24,866 nucleotides of DNA from JACPHD01 sp964526325 (GTDB lineage Bacteria > Patescibacteriota > Patescibacteriia > Patescibacteriales > GWC2-42-12): the NCBI GenBank assembly GCA_964526325.1, contig CAZGKM010000019.1, positions 1 through 24,866 on the forward strand, read 5' to 3'. Within the stretch, counting starts at the first letter, position 1. Each line of letters begins with the position of its first letter. Positions 9,421 to 16,248 of this stretch are shown here, in pieces. The translations under genes and the position numbers were made by a program. The notes under the pieces are model-generated. The model was given only the letters and a program-made list of their open reading frames with translations, ran no database searches and was not told the origin of the DNA.

Positions 9421-9497
9421 ATCAAGTTAAAATTTAATGGCCGTAGACCTGCCTGCCGGCAGACAGGGTTCTACCCGCTATTAAATTTTAACTTGAT
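9421..9497 (-). repeat. 77-nt nested hairpin in the rpoB leader
   Basis: Perfect 18-bp inverted repeat ATCAAGTTAAAATTTAAT at 9421-9438 and its complement at 9480-9497. Inside it, GTAGA (9443-9447) pairs with TCTAC (9470-9474), and CCTGCCTGCC (9448-9457) faces GGCAGACAGG (9458-9467), a near-perfect palindrome centred on CCGG. In rpoB mRNA this is one long hairpin ending 10 nt before the start codon. The inner CCTGCCT/AGGCAGG type palindrome recurs at 19924-19944, so it may be an inserted repeat rather than a dedicated regulator. Confidence 0.75.
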
Positions 9498-9664
9498 ACA
9501 TTATATTTTTGTCCCGCGAATACGGGTTCTAAAAATTTTTAAAGTCAAAAAAACAAAAAAACCCAATCAGTTTTCTATTAGCTGTGAGTTGACGCGAAAT
9601 ATTTAATTAATGAGATAAGTTTCCACTTATTTTAAATTTAAAATGCGCACTGAATATTTTATAG

Positions 9665-9696
9665 CCTCCTTTTCACAAAGAGGTTAGGGGGATTTT
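9665..9696. repeat. Degenerate copy of the GC-rich palindromic repeat
   Basis: Hairpin CCTCCTTT/AAAGAGG followed by GGTTAGGGGGATTTT. The 14 bases at 9682-9695 are identical to 1504-1517 in the element after porB, and the preceding stem has the same layout. It lies in the leader of rpoB. Confidence 0.55.
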
Positions 9697-9710
9697 ATCT
9701 TTTTGATAAC

Positions 9711-9775
9711 AAAAAAACGGCCAGACACTATCTTCCTACCGCTCTGATTCTTTCGTTGCGGAGCCGTTCGATTTT
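9711..9775 (-). terminator. Terminator-like structure between the MurE-like gene and rpoB
   Basis: On the - strand, AACGGCT (9762-9768 region) pairs with GGCCGTT followed by a run of seven T (complement of the A run 9711-9717), with an inner CCGC/GCGG stem. The roughly 45-nt apical part is larger than in a simple terminator. It may end transcription of the MurE-like gene. If the promoter at 9835-9863 is used, it would lie about 55 nt into the rpoB leader and could act as an attenuator. Folding was judged by eye. Confidence 0.5.
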
Positions 9776-9834
9776 TGATTACTTATTTTAAACGTAAAGT
9801 TTGCTAAATATTACCTATAGTAAAAACTTATTAA

Positions 9835-9863
9835 ATACTAACAACAATTAATTGGCTTGTCAA
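9835..9863 (-). promoter_or_regulatory. Probable rpoBC promoter
   Basis: On the - strand a perfect -35 TTGACA (complement of 9858-9863), a 17-base spacer and a -10 TAGTAT (complement of 9835-9840). Transcription would start near 9828 and give a leader of about 420 nt before rpoB. The remaining 9864-9988 stretch is AT-rich without genes. Confidence 0.55.
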
Positions 9864-9988
9864 GGGTTTTGAACTTAAATTTATTATTATTTTAGGTTTA
9901 TTTAATTTTTTACCTAATATTAAATAATAATCTGCTATTTTAAACTATTTACAAAACAAATGGAAGATTAAAGTTATCCACAAGGTAA

Positions 9989-11401
9989 TTATAATTTATT
10001 TAATTCCTCTTTTACTGCTTCTCTATCATCCCAGGGAATTTTTACGCCTTCCGGTCCGCAAATCGCCTGCTCGCAACCCTTGCCTGATATTAAAACTATA
10101 TCGCCTTCGCCGGCTAATACTAAAGCCTTTTTAATAGCTTCGCGCCTATCCGCAATTTTAAATAAATTTTCATTTTTTACTTTACCGGCATTAACCGCGC
10201 CAATCGCCACTTGATCAATAATTAATTCGGGATCGTCATCATACGGATCTTCGTTGGTAACTATAACTGTATCGGCTTTTTCTCCGGCCAGCGCTCCAAG
10301 TTTCGGCCGTCTTGCCATGTCTCGCCCGCCGCCGGCCGAACCTAAAACATGAATTATTTTATTATGCTCTAATTTTAAAATAGTGCTGTATATTTTTTTT
10401 AAAGCCTCAGGCTCAAAAGCATAATCAACTATAACCGTAAAATCCGGCTCTAAATTTTTAAATAACTCCATTCTACCGGGAATACCGTCGATTTTTTCCA
10501 GGCCGATTTTAATTTTTTCCAAATCTATTCCTTGGCTAAGACCTAGACAAACCGCGTTCATGGCGTTAGCCGCGTTATATTCGCCCAGCTGTTTTAAAAT
10601 AATCGTTGCTTCGTCATTGACCTTAAAACTTATTCCCGTTTGATTTGAAATAATCTCGCCATAGTTAATTACGCGCGTATTGTCATTCTTTAAATTTGTT
10701 GTTGGTAATTCCTGCTTATTGGCGTATGCCCATTTTTCTTCGGCCCAAAAAGACAAAAAGAAATCGGCATATTTATCATCACCATTAACGATAATGGTCT
10801 TTTTAACCCGGTTAGACTCTATTTTTTTAAAACCATTTTCGGCTTTAACCACTCGTTTTTTATCATTGGCATATTTGGTTTTGCATTGTTTTAAATGAAG
10901 AAAAAGCTTGCTTTTTGCCTGTTTGTAATTCTCAAAACCGCCATGCGCTTCAATATGCTCCGGATAAAGGCCGGTAAAAATTAAAATGTCATAATTAATA
11001 AATTTGTGGCGGAATTGTTCGATGCCCTGCGAAGTTGTTTCAACGATGGCGTACTGACAATTATTTTTTACCATTTTTTTTAGCATCTTTTGGGTAAAAA
11101 ATCTGCCGGCCATGGTCATTTTTTTATTATTCAGCCATTCGGTTTGGCCGTCATTAAAAATAGCCGTTGAAGTAAAACCGGTTTTATATCCGGACGAAGC
11201 CAGCATTTTAGAAATTAAATAAACGCTGGTGGTTTTACCTGTCGTGCCGGTTACGCCGATAACGATAAGCTTATTTGACGGCCAACCGTACCAAACAGAA
11301 GCAATTAGGCTTAATAAAAAATGATAGGCCGGTTGAATGGCCTTAAAGAGTTTAGCGGGAATATACTTCTTTATGATATGCAATAATTTATCCATAATCA
11401 A
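9989..11401 (-). CDS. Mur ligase family protein, MurE-like (UDP-MurNAc-peptide synthetase)
   Basis: A 470-aa ATP-dependent amide ligase of the Mur family, expected to add an amino acid to UDP-MurNAc-dipeptide in the cytoplasm. The P-loop GTTGKTT is at residues 52-58, the ETTSQG segment at 121-126, a likely carbamylated lysine at 163 in QAKSKLF, then GRMELF, VIVDYAFEP and the C-terminal GGGRDMARRP and GKGCEQ motifs. It is closest to MurE, but the usual N-terminal UDP-binding domain is replaced by about 40 residues with a hydrophobic stretch (24-40). The MurE specificity motif DNPR is EDPYDDDP here, so the arginine that reads diaminopimelate is missing and the added amino acid cannot be named. 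A FemAB-like gene precedes it by 95 bases, supporting a peptidoglycan role. Met1 or Met3 could be the start. Confidence 0.8.
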   Translation of the reverse strand: MIMDKLLHIIKKYIPAKLFKAIQPAYHFLLSLIASVWYGWPSNKLIVIGVTGTTGKTTSVYLISKMLASSGYKTGFTSTAIFNDGQTEWLNNKKMTMAGRFFTQKMLKKMVKNNCQYAIVETTSQGIEQFRHKFINYDILIFTGLYPEHIEAHGGFENYKQAKSKLFLHLKQCKTKYANDKKRVVKAENGFKKIESNRVKKTIIVNGDDKYADFFLSFWAEEKWAYANKQELPTTNLKNDNTRVINYGEIISNQTGISFKVNDEATIILKQLGEYNAANAMNAVCLGLSQGIDLEKIKIGLEKIDGIPGRMELFKNLEPDFTVIVDYAFEPEALKKIYSTILKLEHNKIIHVLGSAGGGRDMARRPKLGALAGEKADTVIVTNEDPYDDDPELIIDQVAIGAVNAGKVKNENLFKIADRREAIKKALVLAGEGDIVLISGKGCEQAICGPEGVKIPWDDREAVKEELNKL

Positions 11402-11496
11402 CTAAATTGAAATTCTTAATTTTTAATGACTAATTTTAAAACATTAAAAATTTAAGCATCATTTAAAAATTACAAAATTAAAAATTAAAAAATTTT
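11402..11496. repeat. AT-rich spacer with palindromic repeat units
   Basis: The spacer between the FemAB-like and MurE-like genes is nearly all A/T, with ATTAAAAATTT and AAATTAAAAATT units related to the rpoB-rpoC spacer. There is no GC stem or T-run terminator, so co-transcription of the two genes is possible. Confidence 0.35.
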
Positions 11497-12468
11497 TTAA
11501 AACGTTCTCCTGGCTTGCCTGATCATTTTATAAATACTATACCAGTTTTGATCAAAAATAAAATCAAATGTTCCCGGATAATCATATTCGGAGCCGCCGA
11601 AGCCCTTTTTAAATTTAGTTACTCCAGGCCATCTTTTTTCATTAATGCCGAATAAATCATAATATTTAAAACCGGCCGCTTTAGCTTCTTTAATTATATG
11701 CCAATGGAGCAGATAAGGCGCCATAACATCGCGATCATGACTGGCGGAAGCGCCATGCAAATATGAAACCATGTCGCCGAAATAAGAAAAAATACCCGTG
11801 GCTAAGGGCTTGCCGTGATATTCGGCAAAATATAATTTTATAAAATCACTTTCCGCTTCCAGCATTTTTTTATAATAATCTATGCCATGGGGGCGAAAAT
11901 TATCCCGTTCACCGGTTTGATTCATTAATTGCCAAAAATCATCAAAACGCTCGAGCCCGGCTTCAACTATTTTTATTTTTTTCTTTTCCGAAAGCTTTAT
12001 ATTATATCTGGTTTTCTGATGCATTTCTTTTAACAGTTCTTCTTCCGTTTTAGTTAAGTCTAGAACTATGGTTTTACTCGGCTGAATATCGAGAGTTTTT
12101 CTGATGACAACTTGGGAATTATCGATTATTGAAACCGGCTCAAAGCGGAGAAAAATTACTTCTTCATTTTCCGCAAATTCCTTAAGCGTTTTAAACAATT
12201 CATTTATTATTTTTAATTTGTCCTGCTTATCTGTGATAATCGGACCACGCGGGCATAAAAAATAACTCTTGCCCATGGGCAAGATTTTTTTGACAAAAGT
12301 AGCCGCGGCTACCAATTCATTATTTTCTAAAACGCCTAATCTTATAATTTTTCCGGCCGCTTTACCCTGAAACTCTCCCCATTGCCATGATTGTAAAAAT
12401 TGGCTCATAGTCTTTGAACCGATAAAATCATTCAGCTGTTTTTTATCCTCGATAGTAATTGTTTGCAT
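11497..12468 (-). CDS. FemAB/FemX-like peptidoglycan aminoacyltransferase
   Basis: This 323-aa protein fits the FemABX family, GNAT-fold enzymes that use aminoacyl-tRNA to add residues to the side chain of lipid II or its precursor at the inner membrane. Recognisable features are the N-terminal SWQWGEFQ, the PRGPI segment after a beta strand, LLKEMHQKTRYNIKLSEKK in the middle, and the C-terminal half with FAEYHGKPLATGI, YLHGASA, and the YYDLFGINE..GVTKFKKGFGG ending common to this family. It has no signal peptide and lacks the long coiled-coil arm of staphylococcal FemA (about 420 aa), which is usual for the shorter FemX-like forms. The MurE-like gene follows, so both probably build the peptide bridge. 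The amino acid added is unknown. Confidence 0.85.
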   Translation of the reverse strand: MQTITIEDKKQLNDFIGSKTMSQFLQSWQWGEFQGKAAGKIIRLGVLENNELVAAATFVKKILPMGKSYFLCPRGPIITDKQDKLKIINELFKTLKEFAENEEVIFLRFEPVSIIDNSQVVIRKTLDIQPSKTIVLDLTKTEEELLKEMHQKTRYNIKLSEKKKIKIVEAGLERFDDFWQLMNQTGERDNFRPHGIDYYKKMLEAESDFIKLYFAEYHGKPLATGIFSYFGDMVSYLHGASASHDRDVMAPYLLHWHIIKEAKAAGFKYYDLFGINEKRWPGVTKFKKGFGGSEYDYPGTFDFIFDQNWYSIYKMIRQARRTF

Positions 12469-12482
12469 ATTATTTTAAATTG

Positions 12483-12519
12483 TTATTGCGAACCGCCTAT
12501 AAGCGATAAAGCAATTTCA
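12483..12519. repeat. Short palindromic repeat upstream of the FemAB-like gene
   Basis: The sequence contains ATTGCGAACCG ... CGATAAAGCAAT, with ATTGC and GCAAT as outer arms and CGCCTATAAGCG (a CGC/GCG palindrome) inside. The layout resembles the small intergenic repeats with CATTGCGA and AAGCAAT ends seen in many bacterial genomes. It lies 15 bases before the start of the FemAB-like gene. Confidence 0.4.
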
Positions 12520-12554
12520 CGAATTATAATTAAATTAAAAAATTATTTTTAAAT

Positions 12555-13133
12555 TTATTTTCCTAATTTTTTTAAAGCTTGCCTGATACGCTCTCCCGAA
12601 TCTTTAATTTTAGCGTCAACGTTATTTAAAGATTCTCTGGCTTGAGCCAAAGAATAGCCAAGCGCCATCAGCGCGTCAATCTCATCGCTTGAGCCTAATT
12701 GGCTTACGCCGTTCTTACTGTCGCCAACGCTCAGTTTATCGATTTTTTCTCTTAGCTCCAAAACCACTCTTTCCGCGGTTTTACGGCCGATGCCGGAAAC
12801 TTTTGTTAATAGAACCGGATCGCCTCGAGAAATAGATTCTTTAATATCCGCTACCGTGGCGATTGACATAACTCCTAGCGCCGATCTCGGACCAATGCCG
12901 GAAATAGAGAGTAATAGCTCAAATAATTCCAACTCTGCCGTATTTTTAAAGCCATATAAATTCAATGCGTCTTCGCGTACTTGCTGATATGTGTAAAATT
13001 CAATTTCCTGATCTAAGCTTAAATCAACATAAAGCAAAGGCGAAATAAAAACTTGGTAACCGATATTATTTACTTCCAATATAACAAAACCGCTGCCTTT
13101 ATGCTTAATCTTTCCTTTTAAATAAGAGATCAT
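12555..13133 (-). CDS. ruvA: Holliday junction branch migration protein RuvA
   Basis: RuvA binds four-way DNA junctions as a tetramer and loads the RuvB motor during recombinational repair. The 192-aa length is typical. Domain I (OB fold, 1-62) begins MISYLKGKI and carries the acidic pin Glu54-Asp55 in QVREDALNLYGF. Domain II has two helix-hairpin-helix motifs, SISGIGPRSA (77-85) and VSGIGRKTAERVVLEL (112-127). After a short linker, domain III (148-192) contains the EIDALMALGYS motif that contacts RuvB. The start is supported by AAAGG seven bases upstream. ruvB and ruvC are not in the window; the gene stands alone after a terminator. Confidence 0.97.
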   Translation of the reverse strand: MISYLKGKIKHKGSGFVILEVNNIGYQVFISPLLYVDLSLDQEIEFYTYQQVREDALNLYGFKNTAELELFELLLSISGIGPRSALGVMSIATVADIKESISRGDPVLLTKVSGIGRKTAERVVLELREKIDKLSVGDSKNGVSQLGSSDEIDALMALGYSLAQARESLNNVDAKIKDSGERIRQALKKLGK

Positions 13134-13201
13134 AATACCTTTATTTTTACATAAATTACGTAAATATGCAATCTGCTGTGGAAATAAATTAAATAAATAA
13201 A

Positions 13202-13229
13202 AAAGAGCGCGGCTTTAGCCATGCTCTTT
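13202..13229 (-). terminator. Intrinsic terminator of the membrane protein gene
   Basis: AAAGAGC at 13202-13208 pairs with GCTCTTT at 13223-13229, with an inner GGC/GCC pair. On the - strand the stem is followed by a T run (complement of 13199-13204). It separates the membrane protein gene from ruvA. Confidence 0.8.
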
Positions 13230-13257
13230 CTGTCTAAAAATATATTTTTTATCTTTA

Positions 13258-14241
13258 TCAAACCTTAACCATTCTGTTTACTGCTCTAACTAATTTGCTG
13301 ACTCCGCCATTTTTATCCAATTCTAAAAATAAACCTGTCCAAGAAGAAATTTGAAAAACCGCTAAAGCCGCTCCGGTCGAAACAACAATGAATAAAAAAC
13401 TGGCAAAAGCCAAAATTGCGATTAGCCAAGATCCAAGCACGGAAAATGCATAATAAAATATTAAACCCAAAAACAAAAATGGCACTGCCAAAATTAAAAT
13501 CGCCAATACTATAGCCAATCCAATAAATAAATTTATAAAAAATAAAATAATCGCCATTTCAAAACTTATAAGCCAATTTTCCTTAAAAAGACGCCAACCT
13601 TGCTTAATCGCCGGTAGAACCTTGCTTTTATCAATAACCACATAAGCAACGGCGTATTTCATAATAAAAGATAAAATAATAGCTATGGGCACAACAATAA
13701 CTAAAGCAATAATATAAAAAAGATTGGCGTTAAAATTTCCTTGGTAAAAAATCGCCGGCAAGCTAATCGCCACCAGCAAAATATAAATCACGGCTTTAAT
13801 TATAATATTTAAAATAAGCACTGGCCAAAAATTAAGAATGCCGGAATTAAAACCGTCCTTAAGGGTATGTTTTTTTTGCCCGATTACCGCGGCCGAATTA
13901 TTAACTACGGCCGCCTGCGAAACTACGACCAACCAAATTAAAAACAAGCAAACAGTCAAAACAATCAGGCAAATAACTAAAACAAAAATTATGTTTAAAG
14001 TATCGTTTCTGAATAAATTGCCAATATTGGCAAGAGTATGGCGGCTAAATATTCCGGTAGAAAAAATTCCTTGCCAGGCCGGAAATAAAGCCTTGCTTGG
14101 ATTAGCGCCCGAGTTATTAAATAAAATTTCAAATTCACCGCCGTTGCCGAGAAGCGCGGCGAAAATGCCAAACCACCAGAGATATTTATTGCGCCAGGTT
14201 AATTGCCAGGCCTGTTTTAAAATATTTCGATAAAATGGCAT
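13258..14241 (-). CDS. Polytopic membrane protein of unknown function
   Basis: A 327-aa integral membrane protein that I cannot assign to a named function. It has an amphipathic N-terminus (MPFYRNILKQAWQLTWRNKY) and hydrophobic stretches near 21-32, 82-110, 138-165, 174-201, 223-266 (long enough for two helices) and 270-297, so about six to seven membrane segments. A short KQGWRLFKENW loop (213-223) between helices resembles the repeat unit of bacterial membrane proteins in the DUF4013/YciC-like group, which is only a loose similarity. The start is well supported by GGGGG five bases upstream and by its own promoter. The stop is TGA followed directly by TAA, the only TGA stop in the window. 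Confidence 0.85.
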   Translation of the reverse strand: MPFYRNILKQAWQLTWRNKYLWWFGIFAALLGNGGEFEILFNNSGANPSKALFPAWQGIFSTGIFSRHTLANIGNLFRNDTLNIIFVLVICLIVLTVCLFLIWLVVVSQAAVVNNSAAVIGQKKHTLKDGFNSGILNFWPVLILNIIIKAVIYILLVAISLPAIFYQGNFNANLFYIIALVIVVPIAIILSFIMKYAVAYVVIDKSKVLPAIKQGWRLFKENWLISFEMAIILFFINLFIGLAIVLAILILAVPFLFLGLIFYYAFSVLGSWLIAILAFASFLFIVVSTGAALAVFQISSWTGLFLELDKNGGVSKLVRAVNRMVKV

Positions 14242-14295
14242 AAATTCCCCCTTAATTTCGCTTAATAGAGCGAGAGCTTAATTATTAGTAATTAT

Positions 14296-14325
14296 ATTAT
14301 ACCACAAATATTTTTTTACTGACAA
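14296..14325 (-). promoter_or_regulatory. Promoter of the membrane protein gene (extended -10)
   Basis: On the - strand, -35 TTGTCA (complement of 14320-14325), an 18-base spacer and a perfect -10 TATAAT (complement of 14296-14301) preceded by TGG, an extended -10. It lies just after the ftsH stop and gives a leader of about 48 nt ending with a GGGGG ribosome-binding site at 14247-14251. Confidence 0.75.
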
Positions 14326-14343
14326 TTCGCCAAAATCTAGCGA

Positions 14344-16176
14344 TTATTCTCCTGCTTTCAGCTTAGGACCGACAATTTTTTCAAACTCTTCTTTTTCCAA
14401 AGTTTCTTTAACTAAAAGTTCGGCCACAATTTTTTCTAAAATTTCTTGCTTGGCTTTAATTAAACCTTTAGCTTGATGCACGGCTCTATCAATGAAGTTG
14501 GATATTTCTTTATCGATTTGCTCGGCTACCTTTTCGCTGTAATCTCTCTGTTCATGAATTTCTCTGCCTAAAAATATCATCTCGTCTTTTTCGCCGTAAG
14601 TGCGCGGTCCTAAAACGTCGCTCATGCCGAAATCGGTAATTAACTTTCTGGCTAAACCGGTAGCGCGGCGCAAGTCGGAAGTAGCTCCGGTAGTAACTTC
14701 GCCGAAAATTTCCTGTTCGGCAATATAGCCGGCGAGCAAAACGGCGATTTCTTCAACATACTCGGTCTTGGAATACATATGCTTATCTTCCAACGGCAAC
14801 TTTAAAGTATAGCCTCCGGCTTGGCCGCGGGCGATAATAGAAACCTTTTGCACCGGATCGCTATGAAGCAGAAAATGCGCTACGAGAGCATGGCCGGCTT
14901 CATGATAGGCGGTTATTTTCTTTTCTTTGTCGGATAAAATTCTTGATTTTCTTTCCGGCCCGAGCATTACTTTTTCAATGGAAGAAAAAATTTCTTCCAA
15001 ATCAATTATTTTTTTATTTTTCATAGCCGCTAAAATCGCGGCCTCATTTAAAAGATTGGCTAAATCGGCGCCGGTAAAACCCGGGGTTCTTTCAGCGACT
15101 CTTTTTAAGCTGACTTCTTTGCCTAACGGTTTTTTCTTGGAATGAACTTTTAAAATAGCTTCGCGATCGGCTAAATCAGGCTCGTCGAGAATAACCCGGC
15201 GGTCAAAACGCCCGGGCCTAAGTAAGGCCGGATCCAAAACGTCGGGACGGTTAGTGGCCGCGATAACGATGACGTTAGTATTAGGATCAAAGCCGTCCAT
15301 TTCCACTAAAATCTGGTTTAAAGTCTGCTCGCGCTCGTCGTGAGAACCGCCGAGCCCGGCTCCGCGCCGGCGTCCGACTGCGTCGATTTCATCAACGAAA
15401 ATAATGCAAGGCGCGCTTTTTTTGGCTTTCCTGAATAAGTCTCTGACTCGCGAAGCGCCAACGCCGACGAACATTTCAACGAATTCGGAACCGGAAATTG
15501 AGAAAAACGGCACGCTGGCCTCGCCCGCAACCGCGCGAGCCAACAGCGTTTTACCGGTACCCGGACTGCCTAAAAGCAAAACTCCGCGCGGCGTACGCGC
15601 ACCCAGCTCGGAAAATTTTTGAGGATTTTTTAAAAATTCAACCACTTCCGATAATTCTTCTTTTGCTTCTTTAGCACCGGCCACATCTTTAAAAGTTACC
15701 TTGCCTTTAAATTCTCGCCCGGTTTCTCTGGCTTGAGACTGGCCGAACATCATAGCCTTGGAGTTAGCACCCTGGACCGAACGCATCATGAAATAAATAA
15801 AAACGCTGATTAAAAGAAACGGAATTAAAAACGGCAAAATCGTCGCCAGCCAATAATCCAAACCTTGATTATCCTGGACTTCAATTAATAAGCCGTTTAA
15901 TTTGCTCGGGTCAACATTATAATTCTTAACGATTTGGGAAAAAGTATCGCCGGCTTCTTTTTTAACTATCTCGTTTTTCTCGTCTTTTAAAGTTACTCTT
16001 ATTTCGTTGCCGACAATAGCGATTTTACTGACTTCCTGGTTGTTTATCTGGCTGATTAAAGTTTCCACTCCGACCTGTTCGGTTTTTTGGCCGCCGCCGC
16101 CTATAAAACTAAAAAGCGCGGCAATCAGCAAAAATACCGTAAAAAATATCAAAAAATTTTTAATTAAATTTTTCAT
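14344..16176 (-). CDS. ftsH: ATP-dependent zinc metalloprotease FtsH
   Basis: FtsH is a membrane-anchored hexameric AAA+ protease that extracts and degrades membrane and regulatory proteins. The 610-aa protein has two membrane helices (8-27 and 108-131) around a periplasmic-side domain. The AAA module carries Walker A GSPGTGKT (203-210), Walker B IIFVDEID (258-265) and the second region of homology with arginines (AATNRPDVLDPALLRPGRFDRR, in pieces, 306-327). The protease domain has the zinc site HEAGH (425-429) and the third ligand Asp501 in TTGATSDLRRAT. All catalytic residues are present. A separate promoter upstream (16211-16239) and the position between glyS and a membrane protein gene suggest a single-gene unit. 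Confidence 0.98.
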   Translation of the reverse strand: MKNLIKNFLIFFTVFLLIAALFSFIGGGGQKTEQVGVETLISQINNQEVSKIAIVGNEIRVTLKDEKNEIVKKEAGDTFSQIVKNYNVDPSKLNGLLIEVQDNQGLDYWLATILPFLIPFLLISVFIYFMMRSVQGANSKAMMFGQSQARETGREFKGKVTFKDVAGAKEAKEELSEVVEFLKNPQKFSELGARTPRGVLLLGSPGTGKTLLARAVAGEASVPFFSISGSEFVEMFVGVGASRVRDLFRKAKKSAPCIIFVDEIDAVGRRRGAGLGGSHDEREQTLNQILVEMDGFDPNTNVIVIAATNRPDVLDPALLRPGRFDRRVILDEPDLADREAILKVHSKKKPLGKEVSLKRVAERTPGFTGADLANLLNEAAILAAMKNKKIIDLEEIFSSIEKVMLGPERKSRILSDKEKKITAYHEAGHALVAHFLLHSDPVQKVSIIARGQAGGYTLKLPLEDKHMYSKTEYVEEIAVLLAGYIAEQEIFGEVTTGATSDLRRATGLARKLITDFGMSDVLGPRTYGEKDEMIFLGREIHEQRDYSEKVAEQIDKEISNFIDRAVHQAKGLIKAKQEILEKIVAELLVKETLEKEEFEKIVGPKLKAGE

Positions 16177-16210
16177 TTACTTATCTGATTTACAATTAAT
16201 TTATGATAAA

Positions 16211-16239
16211 AGTATATTACATTTGCTCATATTTGGCAA
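16211..16239 (-). promoter_or_regulatory. Promoter of ftsH
   Basis: On the - strand, -35 TTGCCA (complement of 16234-16239), exactly 17 bases, then -10 TATACT (complement of 16211-16216); each hexamer has one mismatch to consensus. Transcription would start near 16204, about 28 nt before the ftsH ATG. It begins 9 bases after the glyS stop, and no terminator for glyS is visible. Confidence 0.75.
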
Positions 16240-16248
16240 TCATAAAGA

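Noticed and set aside
9500..9505. A TATAAT on the - strand close to rpoB as an alternative promoter
   Set aside because: There is no acceptable -35 at 16-18 bases, and the transcript would start inside the long hairpin.
9700..9790. A tRNA or known riboswitch in the rpoB leader
   Set aside because: No cloverleaf, T-loop sequence or CCA-end pattern can be built, and no riboswitch core that I know matches.
9974..9982. A perfect DnaA-box-like TTATCCACA in the AT-rich region before rpoB
   Set aside because: It is a single copy; no cluster of boxes, dnaA or dnaN gene is nearby, so an origin is not supported.
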